Positions 1-5,753 of a DNA stretch of 5,753 nt are shown here, in pieces. Where the stretch lies: the NCBI GenBank assembly GCA_037190665.1, contig JBBCJT010000099.1, positions 1-5,753 of the forward strand. Reading direction: 5' to 3'. The notes beneath the pieces were generated by a model. That model was not told the origin of the DNA and did no database searches. It saw only the letters and a program-made list of their open reading frames with translations. This DNA comes from JBBCJT01 sp037190665. GTDB taxonomy: Bacteria; Pseudomonadota; Alphaproteobacteria; Acetobacterales; Acetobacteraceae. How positions within the stretch are numbered: the first letter of the stretch is position 1; every line of letters begins with the position of its first letter. Position numbers and translations under genes: made by a program.

Positions 1-618
1 ATAGATGCAGTAGAGCTTCTTGCTCTCGTCGTCGCCGGCGGTGGCGTTGACGTTCTTCTGGTTGATGATCGTGTCCAGCACCACGGCGGACTTGCCGGTC
101 TGGCGGTCGCCGATCACCAGCTCGCGCTGGCCGCGCCCGATCGGCACCAGCGCGTCGATGGCCTTCAGGCCGGTCTGCATCGGCTCATGCACGCCCTTGC
201 GGGGGATGATGCCCGGCGCCTTCACCTCGGCCAGCCGCCGCTCGGTGAACTGGATCGGCCCCTTGCCGTCGATCGGGTTGCCCAGCGCGTCGACCACGCG
301 GCCCAGCAGGCCCTTGCCGACCGGCACGTCCACGATGGACTTGGTGCGGGTGACGGTGTCGCCTTCGCGGATCGAGGTATCGTCGCCGAAGATCACGACG
401 CCGACATTGTCGTTCTCGAGGTTCAGCGCCATGCCCTTGAGGCCGGCGCCGGGGAACTCGACCAGCTCGCCGGCCATCACGTTGGCCAGGCCGAACACGC
501 GGGCGATGCCGTCACCGACCGACAGGACCTGACCGGTCTCGGCGACATTCGCCTCCTGGTCGAAGCCTGCGATCTGCTGCTTCAGGATCTCCGAGATCTC
601 GGCAGGACGGATCTCCAT
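1..618 (-). CDS. atpA: F1 ATP synthase subunit alpha (AtpA), N-terminal 206 residues, cut by the window edge
   Basis: Alpha subunit of the F1 sector of the membrane ATP synthase. It carries the non-catalytic nucleotide sites and forms the alpha3beta3 hexamer with beta. The minus-strand translation starts MEIRPAEISEILKQQI, the typical N-terminal helix that contacts the delta subunit. A beta-barrel domain follows at about residues 25-95 (GQVLSVGDGIARVFGL at 29-44), then the start of the nucleotide-binding domain with LLGRVVDALGNPIDG at 104-118. The Walker A loop GDRQTGKS is at 170-177, with Lys176 and Ser177 as the phosphate and Mg contacts. The frame is open to the window edge, so about 300 of the usual ~510 residues lie outside, to the left. 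The ATG at 618-616 overlaps the atpH stop by one base and has a good ribosome binding site, which points to translational coupling. Identification is secure from the family motifs. Confidence 0.98.
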   Translation of the reverse strand, partial: MEIRPAEISEILKQQIAGFDQEANVAETGQVLSVGDGIARVFGLANVMAGELVEFPGAGLKGMALNLENDNVGVVIFGDDTSIREGDTVTRTKSIVDVPVGKGLLGRVVDALGNPIDGKGPIQFTERRLAEVKAPGIIPRKGVHEPMQTGLKAIDALVPIGRGQRELVIGDRQTGKSAVVLDTIINQKNVNATAGDDESKKLYCIY

Positions 619-1172
619 CAGGCGGCTCCCTTCATGGCGTGGGTCAGGCGCTGCAGGCGCGACCGGATACTCGTGTCATAGAGGCGCGCGCCGACCTTGA
701 GCACGAAGCCGCCGAGCAGCGACGGCTCCACGCTTTCGTGCAGGCGCACGGACGGATAGCCCGCCTCGGTCAGGCGGGCGGCAAGCTGGGTCCGCTGCAG
801 ATCGGTCAGCGGGTGGGCCGAGATCACCTCGGCCACGATCACTCCGCGCCGGGCCGCGAGCAGGGCGGCGAAGGCGGAGACGAAGCGCGGCAGGCTGGAC
901 AGCCGGCGGTTGGTCGCGACCACGCCCACGAAGTTGCGCACCGCTTCCGAGAAGCCCTGCGCGGCGAGCGCGGCGAGTGCCGCCTTGCGCTGCTGGGCCG
1001 CGTCGATCAGCGGGCTTTCGATCAGGCGGCGGAAATCCCGGCTCTCCGCGACCAGCTTGCCGAGCTGCTCCATTTCGCCCGCCACGCGGTCGAGCGCGCC
1101 GGACTCGTCGGCATAGGCATAAAGCGCGGAAGCGTAGCGCTGCTCGAGGGCTCCGCTTCCGGCCAGCGTCAT
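618..1172 (-). CDS. atpH: F1 ATP synthase subunit delta (AtpH)
   Basis: Delta subunit (OSCP homologue) of the ATP synthase. It is the peripheral-stalk protein that ties the top of F1 to the b subunits. With the ATG at 1172 it is 184 residues, the normal length (about 177-187). The N-terminal helical domain begins with ALEQRYASALYAYADE, the usual family opening, and contains RRLIESPLI and VRNFVGVVATNRRLSSLP. The C-terminal part carries the family signature VRLHESVEPSLLGGFVLKVG, then RLYDTSIRSRLQRLTHAMKG. The open frame continues upstream to an ATG at 1256. A GTG at 1196 (192 residues, preceded by GGGAATGG) is a real alternative start, and ATGs at 1241 and 1256 would give 207 and 212 residues. 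I chose 1172 on length and on where family similarity begins; its own ribosome binding site is weak. First gene of the block here, overlapping atpA, as in alphaproteobacterial atpHAGDC operons where the F0 genes lie elsewhere. Confidence 0.93.
   Translation of the reverse strand: MTLAGSGALEQRYASALYAYADESGALDRVAGEMEQLGKLVAESRDFRRLIESPLIDAAQQRKAALAALAAQGFSEAVRNFVGVVATNRRLSSLPRFVSAFAALLAARRGVIVAEVISAHPLTDLQRTQLAARLTEAGYPSVRLHESVEPSLLGGFVLKVGARLYDTSIRSRLQRLTHAMKGAA
626..631 (-). promoter_or_regulatory. Ribosome binding site of atpA
   Basis: On the minus strand AGGGAG lies seven bases before the atpA ATG, inside the last codons of atpH. It is the clearest Shine-Dalgarno sequence in the window. 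It supports the 618 start and lets ribosomes load on atpA independently as well as by re-initiation at the TGATG overlap. Confidence 0.7.
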
Positions 1173-1397
1173 TGTCTGGGCAGTCTCTGCCGCCACGGTC
1201 CATTCCCGGTCTGGGGCCGCGTGCGGAGGCGCAACGGCCATGGAAAACCGCCGCATTCAGCCCGTCAGGGCGCGCGGCGCGCGGCACCTAACACGGTGGC
1301 GGATGGCACGCAACACGATGGCGCGATTCGCGAAACCGTGACGCTTCGCAACAAAGCGGACAGGTGCGAGCAACGTTCGCGGCACCATTTGCGACAT
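1173..1397. promoter_or_regulatory. Divergent intergenic region between atpH and the efflux operon
   Basis: About 225 bases separate the chosen starts of atpH (leftward) and the adaptor gene (rightward), so promoters for both operons should lie here. The part nearest atpH (1173-1256) may be coding if a longer AtpH start is used. Visible elements are a tandem heptamer GCGCGCG at 1270-1276 and 1277-1283, an 8-base palindrome TTCGCGAA at 1327-1334, a small stem CGCTT/AAGCG at 1342-1346 and 1354-1358, and GCGA/TCGC arms at 1366-1369 and 1377-1380 around the palindrome AACGTT. None matches an operator I can name. No regulator gene (TetR, MarR or two-component) is adjacent, so regulation of the pump cannot be read from this window. 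Confidence 0.5.
1286..1313 (-). promoter_or_regulatory. Weak candidate sigma-70-type promoter for atpH
   Basis: On the minus strand TTGCGT (1313-1308) and TTAGGT (1291-1286) are 16 bases apart, a loose fit to alphaproteobacterial -35 and -10 boxes. Transcription would start near 1279, leaving a leader of roughly 105 bases before the ATG at 1172. Such weak matches arise by chance in GC-rich DNA, so this is only a candidate. Confidence 0.25.
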
Positions 1398-2534
1398 ATG
1401 CGCGCACCCGTGGTTTTCCTTCTGGCCGTGGCTCTTCTGGGGGGTGGCGGGGCGCTCTACGCGCTTCGCGCCGTCCCCTCCCGTCCCGCCACCGTGGCCG
1501 CCGCCCCGCCCGCCATCCCGGTCGCGACCGGCGCGGTCGAGGTGGGTGCGGTCCCGGTCGAGATCCCGGCCAACGGCACGGTGGAGGCGATCGCCACCGT
1601 TTCCGTCCGCTCCCGCGTCGACGGGCAGATCGAGACCGTTCACGTCACCGAGGGCGCGCAGGTGAAGGCGGGCGACCTGCTGTTCACGCTGGATACCCGG
1701 CTGACCCAGGCGGTGCTGGCCCAGCTCGAGGCCAATCTGGAGCGTGACCGCGCCCAGCTCGCCCAGGCCCAGTCGGATGCGGACCGCTACGCGCGGCTGG
1801 TCGCGACCGGCGCCGGCGCGCGGCAGCAGGCCGACCAGACCCGGTCCCAGGCGCTCGCGCTCGCCGCCACGGTGAAGGCGGACGAGGCGCTGATCGCCCA
1901 GACCCGCGTCACCCTGTCCTATTCGGAGATCCGGGCGGAGACGGACGGCCGGCTCGGCGCCATTCCGCTCAAGGCCGGCAACTACGTCCGCACCGCCGAC
2001 GGCACGGTGCTGACCACGATCACCCGGATCGACCCGATCCAGGTGCGCTTCTCCGTCCCCGAGCGTCACATCCCTGAGCTGCGCGCCGCGCAGGAGACGG
2101 GCGAGGCGCGGGTGCTGGCGCGCGCGCCGGACGAGGCGGCCGATCCCGTGGCGGGCAAGCTGGTCTTCGTGGACAGCCAGGTGGACACCGCCACCGGCAC
2201 GATCGCGCTGAAGGGCCAGTTCACGAACGCCGACCGGCGCCTGTGGCCCGGCCAGTTCGTCACCGTGCGGCTGGAGCTGCGGCAGGAGCCGGACACGATC
2301 ACCGTGCCGGTCGCCGCCGTGCAGCTCGGCCAGTCCGACAAGTTCGTCTTCGTGGTCGGCGAGGACGGCCGCGCCGCGCGCCGCCCGGTGCGGCTGCTGC
2401 GCGTGGCCGGGGACCGCGCCGTGGTCAGCGGCCAGCTCGCCGCCGGCCAGCGGGTGGTGGTGGATGGCGCCCAGCTTCTGGCGGACGGCGCGCGCACCGT
2501 GGAACGCACCGGCCCGCAGGCGGCCCGCCGATGA
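1398..2534 (+). CDS. MdtA-like efflux RND periplasmic adaptor (membrane fusion protein, HlyD/AcrA family)
   Basis: Adaptor that links an RND permease in the inner membrane to an outer-membrane channel; 378 residues, normal for the family. One hydrophobic N-terminal segment (about 4-22, APVVFLLAVALLGGGGALYA) anchors or exports it. There is no cysteine anywhere, so it is not a lipoprotein. The first half of the lipoyl-like domain is at 70-99 (VRSRVDGQIETVHVTEG, then VKAGDLLFTLD), very close in style to E. coli MdtA. An alpha-helical hairpin spans about 100-173, and the lipoyl domain closes at about 174-208 (SEIRAETDGRLG). The beta-barrel follows from IDPIQVRFSVPE (211-222) past VDTATGTIALKGQF (262-275), then the membrane-proximal domain. 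The frame stays open far upstream, but that part is antisense to atpH. The ATG at 1398 sits just before the membrane segment; no clear ribosome binding site precedes it, and a GTG at 1338 is a weak alternative. The stop overlaps the permease start by four bases. Confidence 0.93.
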   Translation: MRAPVVFLLAVALLGGGGALYALRAVPSRPATVAAAPPAIPVATGAVEVGAVPVEIPANGTVEAIATVSVRSRVDGQIETVHVTEGAQVKAGDLLFTLDTRLTQAVLAQLEANLERDRAQLAQAQSDADRYARLVATGAGARQQADQTRSQALALAATVKADEALIAQTRVTLSYSEIRAETDGRLGAIPLKAGNYVRTADGTVLTTITRIDPIQVRFSVPERHIPELRAAQETGEARVLARAPDEAADPVAGKLVFVDSQVDTATGTIALKGQFTNADRRLWPGQFVTVRLELRQEPDTITVPVAAVQLGQSDKFVFVVGEDGRAARRPVRLLRVAGDRAVVSGQLAAGQRVVVDGAQLLADGARTVERTGPQAARR

Positions 2535-5500
2535 GCCTCGCCGAACTCTGCATCCGCCGCCCGGTGATGACCGGGCTGCTCGCGGTCGCCGCCGTGATCG
2601 GCGGCGTGCTGGGCTATTTCCAGCTTCCGGTCGCCGCGATCCCGCGCGTCGATTTCCCGGTGATCTCGATCTCCGCCCAGCTTCCCGGCGCTTCGCCCGA
2701 GACGATGGCGAATTCTATCGCGCTGCCGCTGGAGCGCCAGCTCTCGACCATCGCCGGCATCGACGAGATGTCGTCCGTCAGCGGGCAGGGGACCACGCAG
2801 ATCGTGGTGCAGTTCAACCTGAACCGCGACATCGACGCCGCCGCGGCCGACGTGCAGGCCGCGCTGAGCCGCGCGCAGCGGCAGTTGCCGGACGAGATGA
2901 CGACCCCGCCTTCCTACCGGAAGGCGAACCCGGCCGACGCACCGGTGATCCTGCTGACGCTGTCGGGCGGCGACGTGCCGCTGTCGCGGCTGAACGACAT
3001 CGCGTCGACGGTGGTCGGGCCGGAGCTGTCGCGCATCGCGGGCGTCGCGCAGGTCGTCACCTACGGCGAGCAGAAATTCGCCGTCCGCATCGGCCTCGAT
3101 CCCGACCGCATCGCCGCGCGCGGGCTGGGGTTCGACGAGGTGCAGAACGCGGTGGCGGCGGCGAACTCCAACACCCCCGTCGGCACGCTCTCCGGTCCGC
3201 GCCAGCAGCTCACGCTGCGCGCCAACGACCAGATGGAGGATGCGGCCGAGTTCTCCCGGCTGATCGTCGCCGGCCGGCCGGATGCGCCGGTGCGGCTCGC
3301 CGATCTCGCCACCGTCCGCGACGGGGTGGAGAACGACCAGGTCGCCTCCTGGCAGGACGGGCGGCGCGCGCTGGTGCTCGCCGTGCAGCGCCAGCCGGAT
3401 GCGAACACGGTCGACGTGGTGGACGGCGTGCGCGCCGCGCTGCCGCGGCTGGAAGCGGCCCTGCCGCCGGGCGCGCAGATCGGCGTGATGCTCGACCGTT
3501 CCGCCTCGATCCGCGCGGCGGTAAGCGATGTGCAGCATCACCTGATGATCGCCATCGGGCTGGTGACACTGGTGATCTTCCTGTTCCTGCGCCGGCTGCG
3601 CGCCACGCTGATCCCCACCGTGGCGGTGCCGATCAGTCTCGCCGGCACGTTCGGGCTGATGCACTTCTTCGGCTACGGGCTCGACAACGTCACGCTGCTG
3701 GGGCTGACGCTCGCGGTCGGGCTCGTCGTGGACGATGCGATCGTGATGCTGGAAGCGATCGTGCGCCACATGGAGAAGGGCGTGCCCCCGCGCGAGGCGG
3801 CGATCCGCGGCGCGCGGGAGATCAGCTTCACCATCATCTCCATCACGCTCTCGCTGATCGCGGTGTTCCTGCCGATCCTGCTGATGGGCGGCGTGGTCGG
3901 GCGCGTGTTCAACGCATTCGCCGCCACCGTGTCGCTCGCGGTCATGGTCTCCTGCGTGGTCTCGCTGACGCTGACGCCGCTGATGGCGAGCCACCTGCCC
4001 GCGCACAGCAAGCCGCAGCGGTGGGATGCGTGGCTGGAGCGGGGCTTCTCCGCCATCGAACGCGGCTACGGCCGCGCGCTGGATGTCGCGCTCTCCCATC
4101 GCTGGGCGGTGTGGGGCGCCTTCGCCGGCACGCTCGCGCTCGGCATCTGGCTCGCGCTCGCGATCCCCAAGAGCTTCTTCCCCATCGAGGACACCGGCCT
4201 GCTGAGCGTGTCCACCGAGGGGCCGCAGGACATCTCCTTCGACGGCATGGTCGAACGGCAGGCGCGCATCGCCCAGATCCTCGGCGCATCGCCTTACGTG
4301 GAGACCGTCGTCTCCTCCGTCGGCATCGCGGGGCCGACGGCGGCGCTGAACCAGGGGCGGCTGTTCGTGCAGCTCAAGCCGCGGGCGGACCGCCCGGCGG
4401 TGGGCGAGGTGATCCAGTCCCTGCGGCATGAGGCCGCGCGGGCGGTGCCCGGCTTCAACGTGTTCATGCAGCCGATCCAGAACATCAGCTTCGGCGGCCG
4501 GTCCGCGCGCACGCTGTACCTGCACACGCTGCAGGGACTGAACACGGTGGAGCTGTACGACTGGTCCGGCCGCATCCTGGAGAAGCTGCGCACGCTGCCG
4601 GAGCTGCAGGACGTGAACACGGACCTGCAGCTCAACAACCCGATCGTGTCGGTGAACGTGGACCGCGAGCGCGCCGCCGCACTGGGCGTGACCGTCGATC
4701 AGGTGCGTTCGACGCTGTATTCGGCCTTCGGCGCGCGGCAGATCTCCACCATCTACGGCGCGGCCGACAGCTACGCCGTGATCCTGGAGGCGCAGCCCGC
4801 GGACCGCACCGACGAATCCGGCCTCGCGCGCATCTACCTGCGCTCCAGCCACGACAGGCTGGTGCCGCTGTCGGCGGTCGCCACCGTCACGCGCACGGCC
4901 GGCCCGGTCACGGTGAACCATCAGGGCCAGGTGCCCGCCGTGACCATCGGCTTCAACGTCGCGCCCGGCGTCTCGCTGGGGCAGGCGACGGAGGCGATCG
5001 CGGCGGCGGAGCGCGAGCTGGGTGTGCCGCCCACCATCGTCACCGGCTACACCGGCACCGCGCGGCTGTTCCAGGACGCGCTGGGCGGGCAGGCGGTGCT
5101 GCTGCTGGCGGCGGTGCTGGTGATGTATCTGGTGCTCGGCATCCTCTACGAGAGCCTCGTGCATCCGCTCACCATCCTGTCCGGCCTGCCGGCCGCGGCG
5201 GTGGGGGCACTCGCCACGCTGTGGCTGTTCCGCCTCGACCTCACGGTGATCGCGGCGATCGGCGTGCTGCTGCTGATCGGGCTGGTGAAGAAGAACGCGA
5301 TCATGGTCGTTGATGTCGCGCTCGCGCGACAGCGCGCGGGCGAGGCGCCGCTCGCGGCGGTGCGCGAGGCCAGCGTGATCCGCTTCCGCCCGATCATGAT
5401 GACCACGCTCGCCGCCGGTGCGGGCGCGATCCCGATCGCCGCGGGCTGGGGTGCGGCGGCGGAACTGCGCCAGCCGCTGGGGCTTGCCGTGGTGGGCGGA

Positions 5501-5617
5501 CTCGTCGTGTCACAGGCGCTGACGCTGTTCGTGACGCCGGTGCTCTATCTCGCCTTCGAGGGACTGGCCCGGCGCTTCAGCCGCACCCCGCCGCCGGTGG
5601 CGCAGCCGGCGGAGTGA
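2531..5617 (+). CDS. MdtB/MdtC-like RND multidrug efflux permease (HAE-1 family)
   Basis: Proton-driven inner-membrane pump subunit that would act as a trimer with the upstream adaptor; 1028 residues, the length of MdtC/AcrB-type proteins. It begins MSLAELCIRRPVMTGLLAV, the usual family N-terminus. Twelve membrane segments can be placed: TM1 about 12-30, TM2 337-355, TM3 361-380, TM4 389-411, TM5 432-452, TM6 460-485, TM7 525-545, TM8 855-876 and TM9-12 from 880 to about 1008. Large periplasmic porter and docking loops lie after TM1 and TM7. The proton-relay residues are present: Asp401 and Asp402 in TM4 (GLVVDDAIVM), Lys921 in TM10 (GLVKKNAIMVVD), and Arg951 and Thr958 (RFRPIMMT), matching AcrB D407, D408, K940, R971 and T978. 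The Asp pair argues for organic-compound (HAE-1) rather than heavy-metal export. KKNAIMVVD and SQALTLFVTPVLYL point to the MdtB/MdtC branch. Start overlaps the adaptor stop (ATGA), with only a weak AGGCGG upstream, so coupled translation is likely. Substrates cannot be read from sequence. Confidence 0.96.
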   Translation: MSLAELCIRRPVMTGLLAVAAVIGGVLGYFQLPVAAIPRVDFPVISISAQLPGASPETMANSIALPLERQLSTIAGIDEMSSVSGQGTTQIVVQFNLNRDIDAAAADVQAALSRAQRQLPDEMTTPPSYRKANPADAPVILLTLSGGDVPLSRLNDIASTVVGPELSRIAGVAQVVTYGEQKFAVRIGLDPDRIAARGLGFDEVQNAVAAANSNTPVGTLSGPRQQLTLRANDQMEDAAEFSRLIVAGRPDAPVRLADLATVRDGVENDQVASWQDGRRALVLAVQRQPDANTVDVVDGVRAALPRLEAALPPGAQIGVMLDRSASIRAAVSDVQHHLMIAIGLVTLVIFLFLRRLRATLIPTVAVPISLAGTFGLMHFFGYGLDNVTLLGLTLAVGLVVDDAIVMLEAIVRHMEKGVPPREAAIRGAREISFTIISITLSLIAVFLPILLMGGVVGRVFNAFAATVSLAVMVSCVVSLTLTPLMASHLPAHSKPQRWDAWLERGFSAIERGYGRALDVALSHRWAVWGAFAGTLALGIWLALAIPKSFFPIEDTGLLSVSTEGPQDISFDGMVERQARIAQILGASPYVETVVSSVGIAGPTAALNQGRLFVQLKPRADRPAVGEVIQSLRHEAARAVPGFNVFMQPIQNISFGGRSARTLYLHTLQGLNTVELYDWSGRILEKLRTLPELQDVNTDLQLNNPIVSVNVDRERAAALGVTVDQVRSTLYSAFGARQISTIYGAADSYAVILEAQPADRTDESGLARIYLRSSHDRLVPLSAVATVTRTAGPVTVNHQGQVPAVTIGFNVAPGVSLGQATEAIAAAERELGVPPTIVTGYTGTARLFQDALGGQAVLLLAAVLVMYLVLGILYESLVHPLTILSGLPAAAVGALATLWLFRLDLTVIAAIGVLLLIGLVKKNAIMVVDVALARQRAGEAPLAAVREASVIRFRPIMMTTLAAGAGAIPIAAGWGAAAELRQPLGLAVVGGLVVSQALTLFVTPVLYLAFEGLARRFSRTPPPVAQPAE

Positions 5618-5620
5618 GAG

Positions 5621-5686
5621 GTGGGGCGCTGCCCCACGCCCCGGCAGGGCGCTGCCCTGCACCCGCAAGGGGCCACCGGCCCCTTG
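5621..5686 (+). terminator. Possible transcription terminator or mRNA 3'-end stabiliser
   Basis: The first stem starts 3 bases after the permease stop, and the 7, 7 and 9 bp GC-rich stems would fold strongly in the transcript. There is no T-tract after any of them (only CCTTT at 5697-5701), so this is not a classical intrinsic terminator. It could act as a tract-less terminator, as a barrier to 3' exonucleases, or have no role in termination. Confidence 0.3.
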
Positions 5687-5716
5687 ACCCGGGGATCCTT
5701 TAGAGGGCCTTCGGCC
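5621..5716. repeat. Cluster of tandem GC-rich hairpins after the permease gene
   Basis: Three perfect inverted repeats stand in a row. Hairpin 1 is GTGGGGC-GCT-GCCCCAC (5621-5637). Hairpin 2 is GCAGGGC-GCT-GCCCTGC (5644-5660). Hairpin 3 has arms CAAGGGGCC and GGCCCCTTG around loop ACC (5666-5686). The linkers are alike (CGCCCCG-type, then ACCCG twice, after hairpins 2 and 3). A smaller GGCC-TTC-GGCC stem follows at 5706-5716. Hairpins 1 and 2 share the same loop but differ in stem sequence, so they look like variants of one design. From memory, similar strings are common between genes in Acetobacteraceae; this was not checked. No coding potential is apparent. Confidence 0.75.
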
Positions 5717-5753
5717 AAACCGGTCAGGCAGACCCACCCCCCACAACAATCGT
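5717..5753. other. Non-coding tail of the window, nothing recognised
   Basis: These last 37 bases contain a short palindrome ACCGGT (5719-5724) and a C-rich run around 5732-5742, but no gene start, RNA gene or convincing signal. The next gene lies outside the window. Confidence 0.4.

Noticed and set aside
20..681. Plus-strand open frames opposite atpA and atpH
   Set aside because: They are antisense to secure ATP synthase genes and have no recognisable motifs.
639..1397. Upstream extension of the adaptor frame on the plus strand
   Set aside because: It lies antisense to atpH, has no family similarity, and adaptor homology starts at the ATG at 1398 just before the membrane segment.
1398..1500. 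Possible lipoprotein signal on the adaptor
   Set aside because: There is no cysteine in the signal region or elsewhere in the protein, so no lipobox exists.
1257..2069. A 270-codon open frame on the minus strand opposite the adaptor gene
   Set aside because: Its composition is Arg/Asp/Gly/His-rich without domains, as expected for the complement of a real GC-rich gene.
2243..2530. In-frame extension of the permease upstream of 2531
   Set aside because: It overlaps the well-conserved end of the adaptor in another frame and is Arg/Ala/Gly-rich. The ATG at 2531 gives the standard RND N-terminus and an ATGA overlap.
3728..3745. Heavy-metal (CusA-type) RND pump
   Set aside because: TM4 carries an Asp-Asp pair (residues 401-402) as in HAE-1 drug pumps, not the Asp-Glu arrangement usual for metal exporters, and the rest resembles MdtB/MdtC.
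2464..4431. A 655-codon second plus-strand frame within the permease
   Set aside because: It is an Arg/Ala-rich out-of-frame shadow of the permease with no domain.
2066..5164. A 1032-codon open frame on the minus strand across the permease gene
   Set aside because: It is antisense to a gene with full family similarity. Its translation is a low-complexity mix rich in His, Arg, Asp and Gln, typical of the frame opposite GC-biased codons, and it has no recognisable domain.
5510..5749. A 79-codon minus-strand frame over the hairpin cluster
   Set aside because: It consists of translated inverted repeats plus the complement of the permease end. Such frames are often annotated as hypothetical proteins in error.

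Overview
This window is high-GC bacterial chromosome, almost fully coding, with two divergently oriented gene blocks. It most likely comes from an alphaproteobacterium, and the Acetobacteraceae (Roseomonas-like) are the best guess. That assignment is an inference. It rests on the atpH-atpA junction without atpF just upstream, on the AtpA sequence style, and on the GC-rich tandem hairpin cluster at the right end, which resembles intergenic sequence I associate with that family. No similarity search was possible.

Left part (1-1172, minus strand): the start of the F1 ATP synthase operon. atpH (delta subunit) is followed by atpA (alpha subunit), overlapping it by one base (TGATG). atpA runs off the left edge after 206 codons, just past its Walker A loop. 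Region 1173-1397 is the divergent intergenic stretch. It should hold promoters in both directions, but only a weak candidate for the atp side is visible.

Middle and right (1398-5617, plus strand): a two-gene drug-efflux operon. The first gene encodes an MdtA-like periplasmic adaptor (membrane fusion protein). The second, overlapping it by four bases (ATGA), encodes a full-length MdtB/MdtC-like RND inner-membrane permease of the HAE-1 type with its proton-relay residues intact. Together they would form the inner-membrane and periplasmic parts of a tripartite proton-driven pump. No outer-membrane channel gene lies in the window. The ATP synthase and the pump share the proton motive force but have no visible functional link beyond adjacency.

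Right end (5618-5753): no gene. Three nearly back-to-back perfect GC-rich hairpins separated by short C-rich linkers, followed by a smaller fourth one, begin 3 bases after the permease stop codon. They look like a dispersed intergenic repeat that may also end or protect the transcript. I found no mobile element, CRISPR array, tRNA or rRNA. Most of the window is ordinary housekeeping and efflux biology; the hairpin cluster is the most interesting non-coding feature.
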